A DNA stretch of 64,000 nt, from NCBI GenBank assembly GCA_026708115.1, contig JAPOVL010000046.1, positions 62,001 to 126,000 on the forward strand. Direction: 5' to 3'. The notes under the pieces were generated by a model. It worked only from the letters and a program-made list of their open reading frames with translations, did no database searches and was not told where the DNA came from. The stretch comes from Chloroflexota bacterium. GTDB taxonomy: Bacteria > Chloroflexota > Anaerolineae > Aggregatilineales > Phototrophicaceae. The number at the start of each line of letters is the position of its first letter. Within the stretch, counting starts at the first letter, position 1. The translations under genes and the position numbers were made by a program. Below are positions 8,260 to 16,738 of the stretch, one piece after another.

Positions 8260-9030
8260 TTATGAAGTGCCGCCCCGTACGGTGTTAATGATATCCACGG
8301 CTGCGTTGGCGAGGATATTGGTATCGGTCATGACACTGACAATTCTGTAGCCGCGGCGGATCAGCTCGATACCATGCTCCGGACCAGCGGCGAACACGCC
8401 GGCGATCATCCCGTGCCGTTGCGCAGTCGCCAGCAGCTCATCCAGCGCGGCGTCGATAACCGAGTCGGACGAATCCAAACCGGCTTGGCCGGTCATGGTT
8501 AAGCGCAGGTCCCCAATGCCGATGAAGACGCCGTCCAGCCCCTCGACGCTCATGATTTCTTCGCGATTGTCATAGCCCCTTTGCGTCTCGATCATCGCCA
8601 GCGTGATGACAGTATTGTCGGCGTGTTCGGCATAATCGGCGCCACCGTAGACGCGGGCGCGTGTTGGGCCCAGGCTGCGATAGCCGCGCGGCGGATAGCG
8701 GCACGCGCCCACAAAAGCTTCGCATTGCTCGCGCGTTTCGATCATCGGGCAGACGATGCCATAAGCGCCGGCGTCCAGCAGCTTCATGATATCGCCCGGC
8801 GTATTCCAGTTGACCCGCGCCATCGGCACTGAAGCGGTCGTCGAGACGGCTTGCAGCATCTGGATGGCCGTTTCCATGCCCATCATGCCGTGCTGCATAT
8901 CAATTGTGAGACTGTCCCAACCTTGGTTTGCCATCAGTTCGGCGGACCAGGTGCTGGGTATATGCAGCCAGCCGTTCAAGGCGGCTTTGCCTTCTCCCCA
9001 TAGCTCCCGAACACGGTTTTCGCGCATCAT
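8260..9030 (-). CDS. HpcH/HpaI family aldolase
   Basis: 256 residues, the normal size for this class II (metal-dependent) aldolase family, which cleaves 2-keto-3-deoxy acids to pyruvate plus an aldehyde. Motifs include GWDSLTIDMQHGMMG (divergent form of the D.EH site), VPMARVNWNTP, DAGAYGIVCPMIET, the conserved YPPRGYRSLGPTRA loop and GLDGVFIGIGDL. The frame runs upstream to 9249, but the first 73 codons look non-coding; the ATG at 9030 (a second ATG follows) is preceded by AAAGAG. Its 3' end lies 13 bases from the convergent pfk gene. The substrate (rhamnonate-, heptenedioate- or galactarate-derived keto acid) is unknown. Confidence 0.85.
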   Translation of the reverse strand: MMRENRVRELWGEGKAALNGWLHIPSTWSAELMANQGWDSLTIDMQHGMMGMETAIQMLQAVSTTASVPMARVNWNTPGDIMKLLDAGAYGIVCPMIETREQCEAFVGACRYPPRGYRSLGPTRARVYGGADYAEHADNTVITLAMIETQRGYDNREEIMSVEGLDGVFIGIGDLRLTMTGQAGLDSSDSVIDAALDELLATAQRHGMIAGVFAAGPEHGIELIRRGYRIVSVMTDTNILANAAVDIINTVRGGTS

Positions 9031-9296
9031 CTGCTCTTTCTTGTCGGTGGATGAATTGCGGCGGATTATAGCTCTTGATAGCGATTTTGCCCAAAAAGAT
9101 ATTCCTTGCTGACGGCAAACGCGGATTCTGTTACAATCGCTCCAGAAGAGATTTGAAGAGAGTCCCCAATGGCTGGTACCTTTAGCACCGCATAAAGTCG
9201 ATAGTCCACTTTGATGCGTCCGCACGATAGACGTGCCAATGACGCTCATCGTTGCGCCGATCCAATATAGGTGTTTTCCCCTCCGGGGTATCAGTT

Positions 9297-10493
9297 ATGT
9301 ATGCCAGCAACATCAACAAGATAGTCCTTATCAACTTCTGCCAGCGCTTTCATCTCTACATCCACGCCTATGCGCTGCTCTTGCTTGGTCGTGGGTTGAC
9401 CCTGGTGCAGATCAGCCTTATCGAATCGGTGGTCATCTTCTCGATATTCCTGATGGAAGTGCCCACCGGCGTATTGGCGGACCGCGTCGGCCGCAAATGG
9501 TCGATTTTCGCGTCTACTTTTCTCTTGATGAGCGCCGAGTTCATCTTCATCTTCGCGCGTAGTTTCGAATGGTACGTGTTTATCGCCCTCTTGACCGGCA
9601 CGGGATTCGCCTTCGCCTCTGGGGCGATGGAAGCGATGATCTATGACAGTTTGCCCGAAAAAGGGCGCGAGGACGCGATGAAGCGGGCCATGGGCCGGGT
9701 GGGAAGCTTCGCGCAGATCGCCTTCGTCATAGCGCCAATACTGGGTGGCTTGATTATCGGCGACGCTGCGGTCGAGAATTTCATTCCCGCTATCGCCTTG
9801 ACGGTTCTAGCGCTCTTGCTCGGCCTGGTCGTTTGTCTAACGCTGCGCGAGCCTTCAATTGATTCGACGGATTCGGTGGAAAAGAAGGCGGGCAGCATGA
9901 CCTTGCTTCGCGATGGCCTCTCTTTGCTGCTCACGCAGCCGCGCTTGCGCCGGCTGGCGCTGCTGGTGGTTTTCACGTCGCCCTTTACCGGCGCTATGGT
10001 GACGACCCTCGGTCCACCTTATTTGGTGCAAAATGAGGCTTCGCCCTTTGTGATCGGCGTCGCGCTGTCGCTAGGCAGTCTGCTGGCGGCATTGACACAG
10101 CGATACGCTTACAAGGTTGAAGAATGGCTGGGTCAGGCGCGGGCCATAGCGCTGCTGATCCTGGCGCCTGGAGCGCTGTATTGGGTATTGGCTTCGGTCG
10201 CCGGCCCCATCGCGCCGGTCCTGGTCATCATCTTGATGTATGGCGTCAATGATATGAAAGCGCCGCTGTTTTCCGCCTATCAGAACGCGCTGATCGAAAG
10301 CAAGAACCGCGCCACCGTCTTGTCTATGATCAGCATGTTCTTGAGCTTGTTCCTGGCGCTTGGCGTGCCGGTCTACGCCGCTTTGGCGCAGCGCTCGCTG
10401 AGCTTGACATTTGTGGTGATGGGCGCGGTCATTGTGTTGGCGGGGCTTTTGCTGGGGGTGCATCGCTTGGCCAAAACAAAAGACACGGGCTGA
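9297..10493 (+). CDS. MFS transporter
   Basis: 398 residues with about 12 hydrophobic segments and a recognisable MFS motif A between TM2 and TM3, MEVPTGVLADRVGRKW. The centre of the protein (after about residue 180) holds a charged loop, EPSIDSTDSVEKKAG, as expected between the two six-helix halves. It probably works as a proton-coupled importer or drug exporter, but the substrate is not evident. The frame could begin at a TTG at 9252; the ATG at 9297 has GGGG eight bases upstream and begins just before TM1. It ends one base before the convergent thpR gene. Confidence 0.85.
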   Translation: MYASNINKIVLINFCQRFHLYIHAYALLLLGRGLTLVQISLIESVVIFSIFLMEVPTGVLADRVGRKWSIFASTFLLMSAEFIFIFARSFEWYVFIALLTGTGFAFASGAMEAMIYDSLPEKGREDAMKRAMGRVGSFAQIAFVIAPILGGLIIGDAAVENFIPAIALTVLALLLGLVVCLTLREPSIDSTDSVEKKAGSMTLLRDGLSLLLTQPRLRRLALLVVFTSPFTGAMVTTLGPPYLVQNEASPFVIGVALSLGSLLAALTQRYAYKVEEWLGQARAIALLILAPGALYWVLASVAGPIAPVLVIILMYGVNDMKAPLFSAYQNALIESKNRATVLSMISMFLSLFLALGVPVYAALAQRSLSLTFVVMGAVIVLAGLLLGVHRLAKTKDTG

Positions 10494-10494
10494 T

Positions 10495-11049
10495 TCACTG
10501 GACAGCGCGCCCCAGATCATAGACCTGACGCTTGCTGTAGATCGCGCCGCTCGGCTGCAAGTCGCTTTCGTATAGTGCGAACTCCGAAACGGTAAATGGC
10601 TCGGTGAAAAAGTCCATGTGCTCGCGCAGCCAGGTTGAAGCCAGCCCGCGGCGCAACGGTTTCCTGAAGCGCATCAGCGTGATATGCGGGTGAAAACGCC
10701 GGCGCTCGCGTCGGAATCCCTCACGCTCCAGCGCGCCGCCGACGGCTTCGTACAGAGCGCGCAGAGGCGGGGTATTCTCCACGCCGGCCCAAATGACCCG
10801 CGGTCGCGCTTCAATAGGGAATTGTCCCACGCCGGCGATGCGCAGGTCGAAAGCGGGCGCGTCTACCTGGCGCAGAATACGCCCGTAGGCCCGCGCCACT
10901 GCCTCCGGCACGTCGCCGATGAAGTGCAAGGTCAAGTGCAGGGCGTCGCGGCGCGGCCAGCGCCCGGGCGGCAGATCATCCTGGCGCAGGCTGAGCACCT
11001 GGTCTTTGGTGTCTTCGGGCAGGTCGATGGCGACGAAGAGGCGGGGCAT
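10495..11049 (-). CDS. thpR: RNA 2',3'-cyclic phosphodiesterase
   Basis: 184 residues of the 2H phosphoesterase superfamily. Both catalytic HxT motifs are present, as LHLTLHFIGD (near residue 38) and HPHITLMRFR (near residue 121). The N-terminus MPRLFVAIDLPEDTKDQV is typical of ThpR/LigT proteins, which open 2',3'-cyclic phosphates on RNA ends. A GAGGT site precedes the ATG. It stands alone on the minus strand. Confidence 0.9.
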   Translation of the reverse strand: MPRLFVAIDLPEDTKDQVLSLRQDDLPPGRWPRRDALHLTLHFIGDVPEAVARAYGRILRQVDAPAFDLRIAGVGQFPIEARPRVIWAGVENTPPLRALYEAVGGALEREGFRRERRRFHPHITLMRFRKPLRRGLASTWLREHMDFFTEPFTVSEFALYESDLQPSGAIYSKRQVYDLGRAVQ

Positions 11050-11142
11050 GCACGTACCTCATTTGCAATGTTCCTGTTTGGGATTATACTCCATCCTTAC
11101 AGCACAATAAAAAGCTACGATGAGCTAGGAAACATAACGAAT

Positions 11143-11508
11143 ATGCTCAAAAAGGACATGGCAACAAGTTTTCTTCAAATGGCTTGCTCAGGCGCGGTGC
11201 CTGAGGCCTACGAAAAATTTATTCACCCCGACTTTATTCATCACAACGCTTACTTCCAGGGCGACCGCGAGACGCTCCTCAGAGGAATGGACGAAAGCGC
11301 GCGGCAGTTTCCCAATAAACAATGCGAGATCCTGCGCGTTCTCGAAGACGGTGATTTGGTTGCCGTCCACAGCAAGGTTGCGCTCGACCCCGAGCAGGTA
11401 TTTTCTGTCATTCACATTTTTCGATTTGAGGATGAAAAAATCATTGAAGAGTGGGAATCGGCTCAAGAAGTCCCAAAAGATTCACCGAATGAAAACGGGA
11501 TTTTTTGA
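11143..11508 (+). CDS. SnoaL-like (NTF2-fold) protein
   Basis: 121 residues. The sequence YEKFIHPDFIHHNAYFQGDR and the later LEDGDLVAVHSKV and HIFRFEDEKIIEEWES are typical of SnoaL-like small alpha+beta barrels, which include polyketide cyclases and many proteins of unknown role. The ATG at 11143 gives the normal family length; an open frame extends far upstream but is the shadow of thpR. GC is lower than in neighbouring genes. No substrate can be assigned. Confidence 0.7.
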   Translation: MLKKDMATSFLQMACSGAVPEAYEKFIHPDFIHHNAYFQGDRETLLRGMDESARQFPNKQCEILRVLEDGDLVAVHSKVALDPEQVFSVIHIFRFEDEKIIEEWESAQEVPKDSPNENGIF

Positions 11509-11635
11509 GAAACATACAGTGAATTTGGACTCCTCTGCCAAAGGAGCAAATATATCCAAGTTTTCTTGACGTACAACCTGTGCCATCATCAAGCAAAGCA
11601 CTCTCGCTGTAACACTTGGAGAGCGCTCATTTGAC

Positions 11636-12307
11636 GTGATCGAATTGGCCTTTGGATCGACCCTCGCTGGATTTGCTATCTTCTTGTGGGGTCTTCGGTC
11701 GCTGAGAAGCAGAACGGTCCGCGCGGGCAGGTTGAGGATGCGCGGCAGATGGTCGGCTTGGCTTTTCGGCTTCGTATCCACAATCTGCGGTGTCTTGATG
11801 ATGCTCACTGGCGCGGCGGCGATCCTGTTCCTTGATATAGAACTCGTTGACGTGATGGCGAAAAGCGGATTATTCATGTTCGCCGTCGCCTGGATACTTG
11901 CCTTCATTATCGAGTGCCTATATCGGATTGCCTGGCATCTTGATCCAACTTATGCGCCGAAGGCACTGCGTAAGATGCGGAAAGCAAGTAATTGCGCCCA
12001 GAGAAAACACAAGTCGAAGCAAAAAGATGATGGACCGACGAGCGCCGGCCTCGTCGCGTCGGTAAGCAAGGTGGCGAAAACGGCAATCAATTTGTTTCTG
12101 TTATATGGTTCACAGTTGTTTAGTCGCATCATTACCCCGCCTCGCTCGTGGGACAAGCAAAACCTTTGGCATGCCGACGGGGAGGCCGAAGAAAACTACA
12201 GCGACAAGTCGCAGACCAAGACTGACGCCGATCATCTAGACCTGCTTCGGGACTCAAACAGCACGGACAGGAAACTCGAAACGCGTAAGGCCTGCGACAT
12301 AGACTGA
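11636..12307 (+). CDS. hypothetical membrane protein
   Basis: I do not recognise the family. About 223 residues from a GTG. Three hydrophobic segments are visible (about residues 4-20, 42-66 and 77-96), separated by a basic loop rich in Arg (RSRTVRAGRLRMRGRWS). A long charged C-terminal tail (about residue 108 onward) is rich in Lys, Asp and Ser and holds one further short hydrophobic stretch near residue 150. Ribosome-site support is weak (GGAGAG about 13 bases upstream). The 127 bases before it contain two imperfect inverted repeats, at about 11541-11557 and 11600-11630. Confidence 0.5.
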   Translation: MIELAFGSTLAGFAIFLWGLRSLRSRTVRAGRLRMRGRWSAWLFGFVSTICGVLMMLTGAAAILFLDIELVDVMAKSGLFMFAVAWILAFIIECLYRIAWHLDPTYAPKALRKMRKASNCAQRKHKSKQKDDGPTSAGLVASVSKVAKTAINLFLLYGSQLFSRIITPPRSWDKQNLWHADGEAEENYSDKSQTKTDADHLDLLRDSNSTDRKLETRKACDID

Positions 12308-12435
12308 GCGCTCCGAGCGCATAACCGACTCTAGCGGCTGCAAATCAATGCTGTAACACGTCGAAATTCTGTGCTAAGTTTTTCGTCTTATGATGTTCAG
12401 AATTGCAGCTGATATTTGCGAAGAGGTGGATTGAC

Positions 12436-13767
12436 ATGAACTGGATCGTCAAGCAGCTAGTATTGATGATCGGCGTAGTATTGCCGGTATCGCTGCTAAT
12501 CGGCGTCGTGCGGGCAGACGGTCACTGTGACTTCGCTGACGATGCAATTGTGTTGGGCGGCGTCGTGCCTTTGTCGGCCCCGGGGTCGGTGGCCGGGGGC
12601 ATCGGTATGCGCTGGGGATTTGAACAAGCCGTAGCCGATATCAATGCCGACTGCGGGATTGCAATAGGCGGCGCGAATCATCGCATTGACCTTGTAACTG
12701 CCGACTCGGAAGGCGTCTCTGAATACGGGCAATTGGTGGTGGAGCGGCTGGTTTTGCAGGATGGCGTTCACGGCATCGTCGGCTTTTATCACAGCGCTGT
12801 GGGACTGGCGACGATGGGCATGGTGGAAAAGTATCGCATCCCGACGATTTATGCCCATCCGCGCAACGACCTCATCAGCGCTGCTGGCTATGATGGCTTT
12901 GAAGGCGATCCGCCGCGCTTCGCCGACGGCATCGATTATGTCTTCCGTACCTCGCCACCCAGTTCGATTGTCGGCAAGGTTGTCACCGACTGGTTGATCG
13001 AGCAAGGCGTCGAGGATGTGATCCTGATCCTGGAAAATACCGACTACGGTCATCCAGCCGCGGCCGCCGAACGCGCGCACCTGGAAAAAGCCGGCGTCCA
13101 TGTCGACCAGTTGGAAATCGAATTGGGCACCGAAGATTTCGTGCCCATCCTTAGCCGCATCTACGCCCGGCCGCGTCTGCCAGACGCCATACGCATTCTC
13201 GTCAGTGGCGAGACCTCGTACAACCTCACGCAACAGATGGCGGAGCTCGGTATCGCGCCCACGCCAGACACCATCTGCGTCACCAACCATCTTGCATTCC
13301 AATCCGAGCAATACTGGAACACCGTGCCCGATGGCAACTTCTGCGCCTTTGACCGTGTCGGCACCATCCCCAGTTTGTACAACGACATGGCCAAATCCCT
13401 GGATCTTCGCTATCGGGAAGACTTTGGCGACGTGCTGGTTAGCTTCGCTATGGAAGCTTATGACAGCGTTTGGCTGATGGCGGACGCCATGGAACGCGCT
13501 GGCAGCTATACGGACACAGATGCTATCGTCATAGCGCTGGAAACAGCAGATATCATATTGACGCAGGGTCGTTACTATTTTGACTATGGGGGCCACAATC
13601 CCGAACTGCCGGAAGACACGCCATCGTATTTGTGGCACCAATGGCCCGTGCCTGTCGTGACGGTCATGCAGTATTTCGAGCAAGATCAAAACGCCCTGGA
13701 CGCGGCGGTTGTGTATCCGCCAGCATATCAGACACACGGCACGTCCTACTTCAAGCCGGGCGGCTAA
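12436..13767 (+). CDS. periplasmic amino-acid/amide-type binding protein, paralog 1
   Basis: 443 residues with a type I signal peptide (hydrophobic core LVLMIGVVLPVSLLIGVV, cleavage probably before DGHCDFADD). The rest fits the Leu/Ile/Val-type periplasmic binding fold (Peripla_BP_6): VVPLSAPGSVAGGIG, a VIGLVGFYHSAV-like strand as GIVGFYHSAV, and ILILENTDYG. Four cysteines (HCDFAD, ADCGIAI, DTICVT, NFCAFD) recur in both neighbours and may form two disulphides. AGGTGG lies seven bases before the ATG. It is the first of three tandem copies; no permease or ATPase gene is nearby, so partners must be elsewhere or it serves another sensing role. The ligand is unknown. Confidence 0.8.
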   Translation: MNWIVKQLVLMIGVVLPVSLLIGVVRADGHCDFADDAIVLGGVVPLSAPGSVAGGIGMRWGFEQAVADINADCGIAIGGANHRIDLVTADSEGVSEYGQLVVERLVLQDGVHGIVGFYHSAVGLATMGMVEKYRIPTIYAHPRNDLISAAGYDGFEGDPPRFADGIDYVFRTSPPSSIVGKVVTDWLIEQGVEDVILILENTDYGHPAAAAERAHLEKAGVHVDQLEIELGTEDFVPILSRIYARPRLPDAIRILVSGETSYNLTQQMAELGIAPTPDTICVTNHLAFQSEQYWNTVPDGNFCAFDRVGTIPSLYNDMAKSLDLRYREDFGDVLVSFAMEAYDSVWLMADAMERAGSYTDTDAIVIALETADIILTQGRYYFDYGGHNPELPEDTPSYLWHQWPVPVVTVMQYFEQDQNALDAAVVYPPAYQTHGTSYFKPGG

Positions 13768-13833
13768 TGCCAAGCGAATCAGGCAGAAGCGGCGGCTTCC
13801 ACGCCAACGCGCCCGAAATTCAAGGAGATCTTA

Positions 13834-15156
13834 ATGCCAAGCAAATCGCTGACGACACTTGCGCTGCTAGTTCTTCTACTGACCAATGCCAGCTTGGCAG
13901 GCGCAGAGGAAACTTGTGATTTCGCCGACGAGGTCATCAAGTTTGGCGCCTTCGCGCCGCTGTCCGCGCCCGGGGCGGTGGTGGCCGGCGTTGTCATCGA
14001 CTGGGCGGTGCAGCAGGCTGCGCAGGACATAAACGCCGACTGCGGCATCGCTATCAACGGCGCAAATCATCGACTGGAGGTCATCACCGGGGATACTGAA
14101 GGCATCTCCGAGCGCGGGCAGGCGCTGGCGGAGCGCTTCATATATGAAGAGGGCATTCACGGTGCGGTCGCCGGCTTTCACAGCGCGGTGGCGCTGGCGG
14201 CCATGAGCATCTTGCAGGAAAACCGCATCCCGACGGTTTGGGGCGGTCCCTGGAACGACAATATCACCGCCAATGGCATAGTCGAATTCGAAGGCAGGCC
14301 CCCGCGCATCGACGACGGCGTGGATTATATCTTCCGTATCTCGCCTGCCTGGACGATGGTGGGGGCGGTGATCGCGGACTGGCTCATCTCGCTGGGCGTT
14401 GACGATGTGATCATCCTGGCGGAAAACACCGATTTCGGGCAGCCGGCCGCGGCGGACGAGAAAACGCGGCTGGAAGCGGCGGGCATGCGCGTCGAGCAAT
14501 ATAACATCGAGTTGGGGACGGAAGATTTCATCCCCATTCTCAGCCGCATTGAATTGCGCCCGGAGCGGGCTGACGCCATCCATATCATCATCACTGGCGA
14601 CACGGGACTCAACCTCAACCAGCAAATGGCGGAATTGGGTATCGCGCCAAGCGCGGACACCATCTGCATCGCCGGCTACGATGCCGAGCAATCGACGCAG
14701 TTCTGGCGTAGCGTCGAAGACGGCAACTACTGCGCCTTCAACCGCACCGGCATCGTCCCGTCCCTCTTCAGCGAACTGGCCGCCGAAGTCAACCGCAAGT
14801 ACGAAGAAACCTGGGATGACACCGCGCCCAGCTTCGCCATGGAGCCTTATGACAGCGTGCTGCTGCTGGTGAACGCCATCGAACGCGCCGGTACCTTTAC
14901 CGACCCCGACGCCATTGTCGCCGCGCTGGAAACATCGGATGTGGAACTAGCGCAGGGGCGATATTACTTCGATTATGGCAGCCACAATCCCGATCTGCCG
15001 CCAGGGGCGCCAGCTTTCTTGTGGCATCAATGGCCCGATCCGATCGTGACCGTGATGCAATACTTCGAGAAAGGTCAAAGCTCCTTGGACGCGGCGGTTC
15101 TATACCCGCCCGTATATCAGACGCATGGCACATCGTACTTCCGACCAGGCGGCTAG
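13834..15156 (+). CDS. periplasmic amino-acid/amide-type binding protein, paralog 2
   Basis: 440 residues, closely related to both neighbours over the full length: shared blocks include CDFADEVIKFG, FAPLSAPGAV, AGFHSAVALAAMS, ILAENTDFGQPAAADE, ELGTEDFIPILSRI and the end YQTHGTSYFRPGG. A signal peptide (LALLVLLLTNASLAGA) precedes the mature EETCDFAD. The four cysteines of the family are kept. AAGGAG lies seven bases before the ATG. It follows paralog 1 by 66 bases. A 16-base near copy of its own start region (TAATGCCAAGCGAATC, 13765-13780) sits at the end of paralog 1, as if left by the duplication. Confidence 0.8.
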   Translation: MPSKSLTTLALLVLLLTNASLAGAEETCDFADEVIKFGAFAPLSAPGAVVAGVVIDWAVQQAAQDINADCGIAINGANHRLEVITGDTEGISERGQALAERFIYEEGIHGAVAGFHSAVALAAMSILQENRIPTVWGGPWNDNITANGIVEFEGRPPRIDDGVDYIFRISPAWTMVGAVIADWLISLGVDDVIILAENTDFGQPAAADEKTRLEAAGMRVEQYNIELGTEDFIPILSRIELRPERADAIHIIITGDTGLNLNQQMAELGIAPSADTICIAGYDAEQSTQFWRSVEDGNYCAFNRTGIVPSLFSELAAEVNRKYEETWDDTAPSFAMEPYDSVLLLVNAIERAGTFTDPDAIVAALETSDVELAQGRYYFDYGSHNPDLPPGAPAFLWHQWPDPIVTVMQYFEKGQSSLDAAVLYPPVYQTHGTSYFRPGG

Positions 15157-15301
15157 CCATTTGCGACGTTGGCCCGGGCGCGATGTCTGCCTGTCCGGAT
15201 CATTGCCATTCCGTTACCCTGCTCATAGCGCTGCTATTAAGATTGTGATACCGTAATAGATGAAAGCTCAACCGAAATATATTCGGGACGAGGAGGATGG
15301 A

Positions 15302-16636
15302 ATGAGGTTTAAGATATTTTTCTCAATGGTTTGCGCATTACTGATGTTCATGCTCTGGCCGACAAGCGGGGTTTACGCGGACGGGCATTGCGAGTTTGCC
15401 GATGAGGTCATCAAGTTCGGCGGCATTGCGCCGCTCTCTGCGCCGGGCGCGACGGGGGCCGGCGTCGTCATTGATTGGTCTTACCAGCAGGCCGAGGCAG
15501 ACATCAACGCCGCTTGCGGCGTCGAAATCAACGGCGTGAATTACCGCGTGGAGGTTCTCACGGGTGATTCCGAGGGCATATCCGAACGCGGACAAGCCGT
15601 GGCCGAGCGCTGGATTTTGGACGATGGTGTTCACGCGGTTGTTGGGGGCTACCATAGCGCGGTGGCCTTGGCCGTCATGAGCATCACACAAGAGCATCGC
15701 ATCCCGACTTTGTTTGCCGGACCCTGGAACGACAACATCACCGCCAACGGGATCATTGCATACGAGGGACGCCCGCCGCGGGTTGAGGATGGTGTGGATT
15801 ATGTTTTCCGCATTTCGCCGGCCAATGCCATGGTGGGGGCCATCATCGCCGAATGGCTAATCTCGCTCGGCATTGAAGACGCAGTTTTGATCGCTGAGAA
15901 TACCGATTACGGTCGGCCTGCCGCCGCGGATCTCACCGAACGCCTGGAAGTAGCCGGCATCGAGGTTGAGCAGTACGATGTGGAACTGGGCACCGAGGAC
16001 TTTGTCCCGATTCTCAATCGTATCCTGCTACGCGCCAATCCGCCCGATGTCATACGGCTACTGGTCACGGGCGAAACCTCATTCAATCTCGTGCAACAAA
16101 TGGCCGAGTTGGGCGTCGCGCCTACTGAAGACACAATCTGCATCGCCGGCTACATCGCTGTCGATTCCGAGCAGTTCTGGGACAATGTCCCTGACGGAAA
16201 TTACTGCGTCTTTGATCGCGTGGGTATCACGCCGGCGCTCTTTGGCGAATTGGCTAAAGAATTGAACCTGCGATATGGCGAAGCCTTTGGCGGCGTTGCG
16301 CCCAGCTTTGTCATGGAACCCTACGACAGCGTCCGCTTGATGGCACACGCCATGGATCTGGCCGATTCCTATACCGATCCCGATGCGATTGTGGCCGCGC
16401 TGGAAACGGTTGATGTCAACTTCTCGCAAGGCCGTTACTATTTCGAATTTGGCAGCCACAATCCTGATCTGCCCGAGGGCACGCCGGCTTTTATGTGGCA
16501 TCAGTGGCCGGACCCGATCGTAGCGGTCATGCAGTACTTCGAGCAAGGACAGAGCGCCTTGGAAGCCGCGGTGGTGTATCCGCCGGTCTACGAAACGCAT
16601 GGCACCTCCTATATTGTGCCCGGCACATCACCTTGA
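15302..16636 (+). CDS. periplasmic amino-acid/amide-type binding protein, paralog 3
   Basis: 444 residues with a signal peptide (FFSMVCALLMFMLWPTSGVYA) and mature start DGHCEFADEVIKFG. It is collinear with the two preceding paralogs, including the loop GPWNDNITANG shared with paralog 2, the four cysteines and the end YETHGTSYIVPG. A strong GAGGAGG site supports the ATG at 15302 rather than the upstream frame start at 15260. The 145-base gap from paralog 2 has no obvious terminator. A promoter and hairpin lie directly downstream, so this gene closes the cluster. Confidence 0.8.
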   Translation: MRFKIFFSMVCALLMFMLWPTSGVYADGHCEFADEVIKFGGIAPLSAPGATGAGVVIDWSYQQAEADINAACGVEINGVNYRVEVLTGDSEGISERGQAVAERWILDDGVHAVVGGYHSAVALAVMSITQEHRIPTLFAGPWNDNITANGIIAYEGRPPRVEDGVDYVFRISPANAMVGAIIAEWLISLGIEDAVLIAENTDYGRPAAADLTERLEVAGIEVEQYDVELGTEDFVPILNRILLRANPPDVIRLLVTGETSFNLVQQMAELGVAPTEDTICIAGYIAVDSEQFWDNVPDGNYCVFDRVGITPALFGELAKELNLRYGEAFGGVAPSFVMEPYDSVRLMAHAMDLADSYTDPDAIVAALETVDVNFSQGRYYFEFGSHNPDLPEGTPAFMWHQWPDPIVAVMQYFEQGQSALEAAVVYPPVYETHGTSYIVPGTSP

Positions 16637-16638
16637 GT

Positions 16639-16668
16639 TTGCCGCGGTACCCATAAGCAAGCTATACT
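16639..16668 (+). promoter_or_regulatory. putative promoter of the nucleoside hydrolase gene
   Basis: TTGCCG (16639-16644) and TATACT (16663-16668) are separated by 18 bases. The start point would be near 16675, just before the hairpin at 16681. Confidence 0.5.
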
Positions 16669-16680
16669 CTCCATTGAACA

Positions 16681-16712
16681 CGGGTGGGCGCAAACCCGCC
16701 CGTTCCCTTTTT
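16681..16712 (+). terminator. terminator or leader attenuator hairpin
   Basis: CGGGTGGG and CCCGCCCG pair over 8 bp (one G-T wobble) around a 6-base loop, followed by TTCCCTTTTT. It can end transcripts from the binding-protein cluster. Because it lies downstream of the promoter at 16639-16668, it would also be the first structure in the nucleoside hydrolase mRNA. Confidence 0.6.
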
Positions 16713-16738
16713 CCGTTAGAGCGAAGGGCGAACCCAAA

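Noticed and set aside
9031..9296. Regulatory RNA in the gap between the aldolase and MFS genes
   Set aside because: Only a TACAAT-like -10 near 9140 and a weak CCCC-TCC-GGGG pairing at the MFS ribosome site are visible; neither is strong enough to claim.
12496..13773. Long minus-strand frame opposite the first binding-protein gene
   Set aside because: Antisense shadow with no motif; the plus strand has a signal peptide and paralogs.
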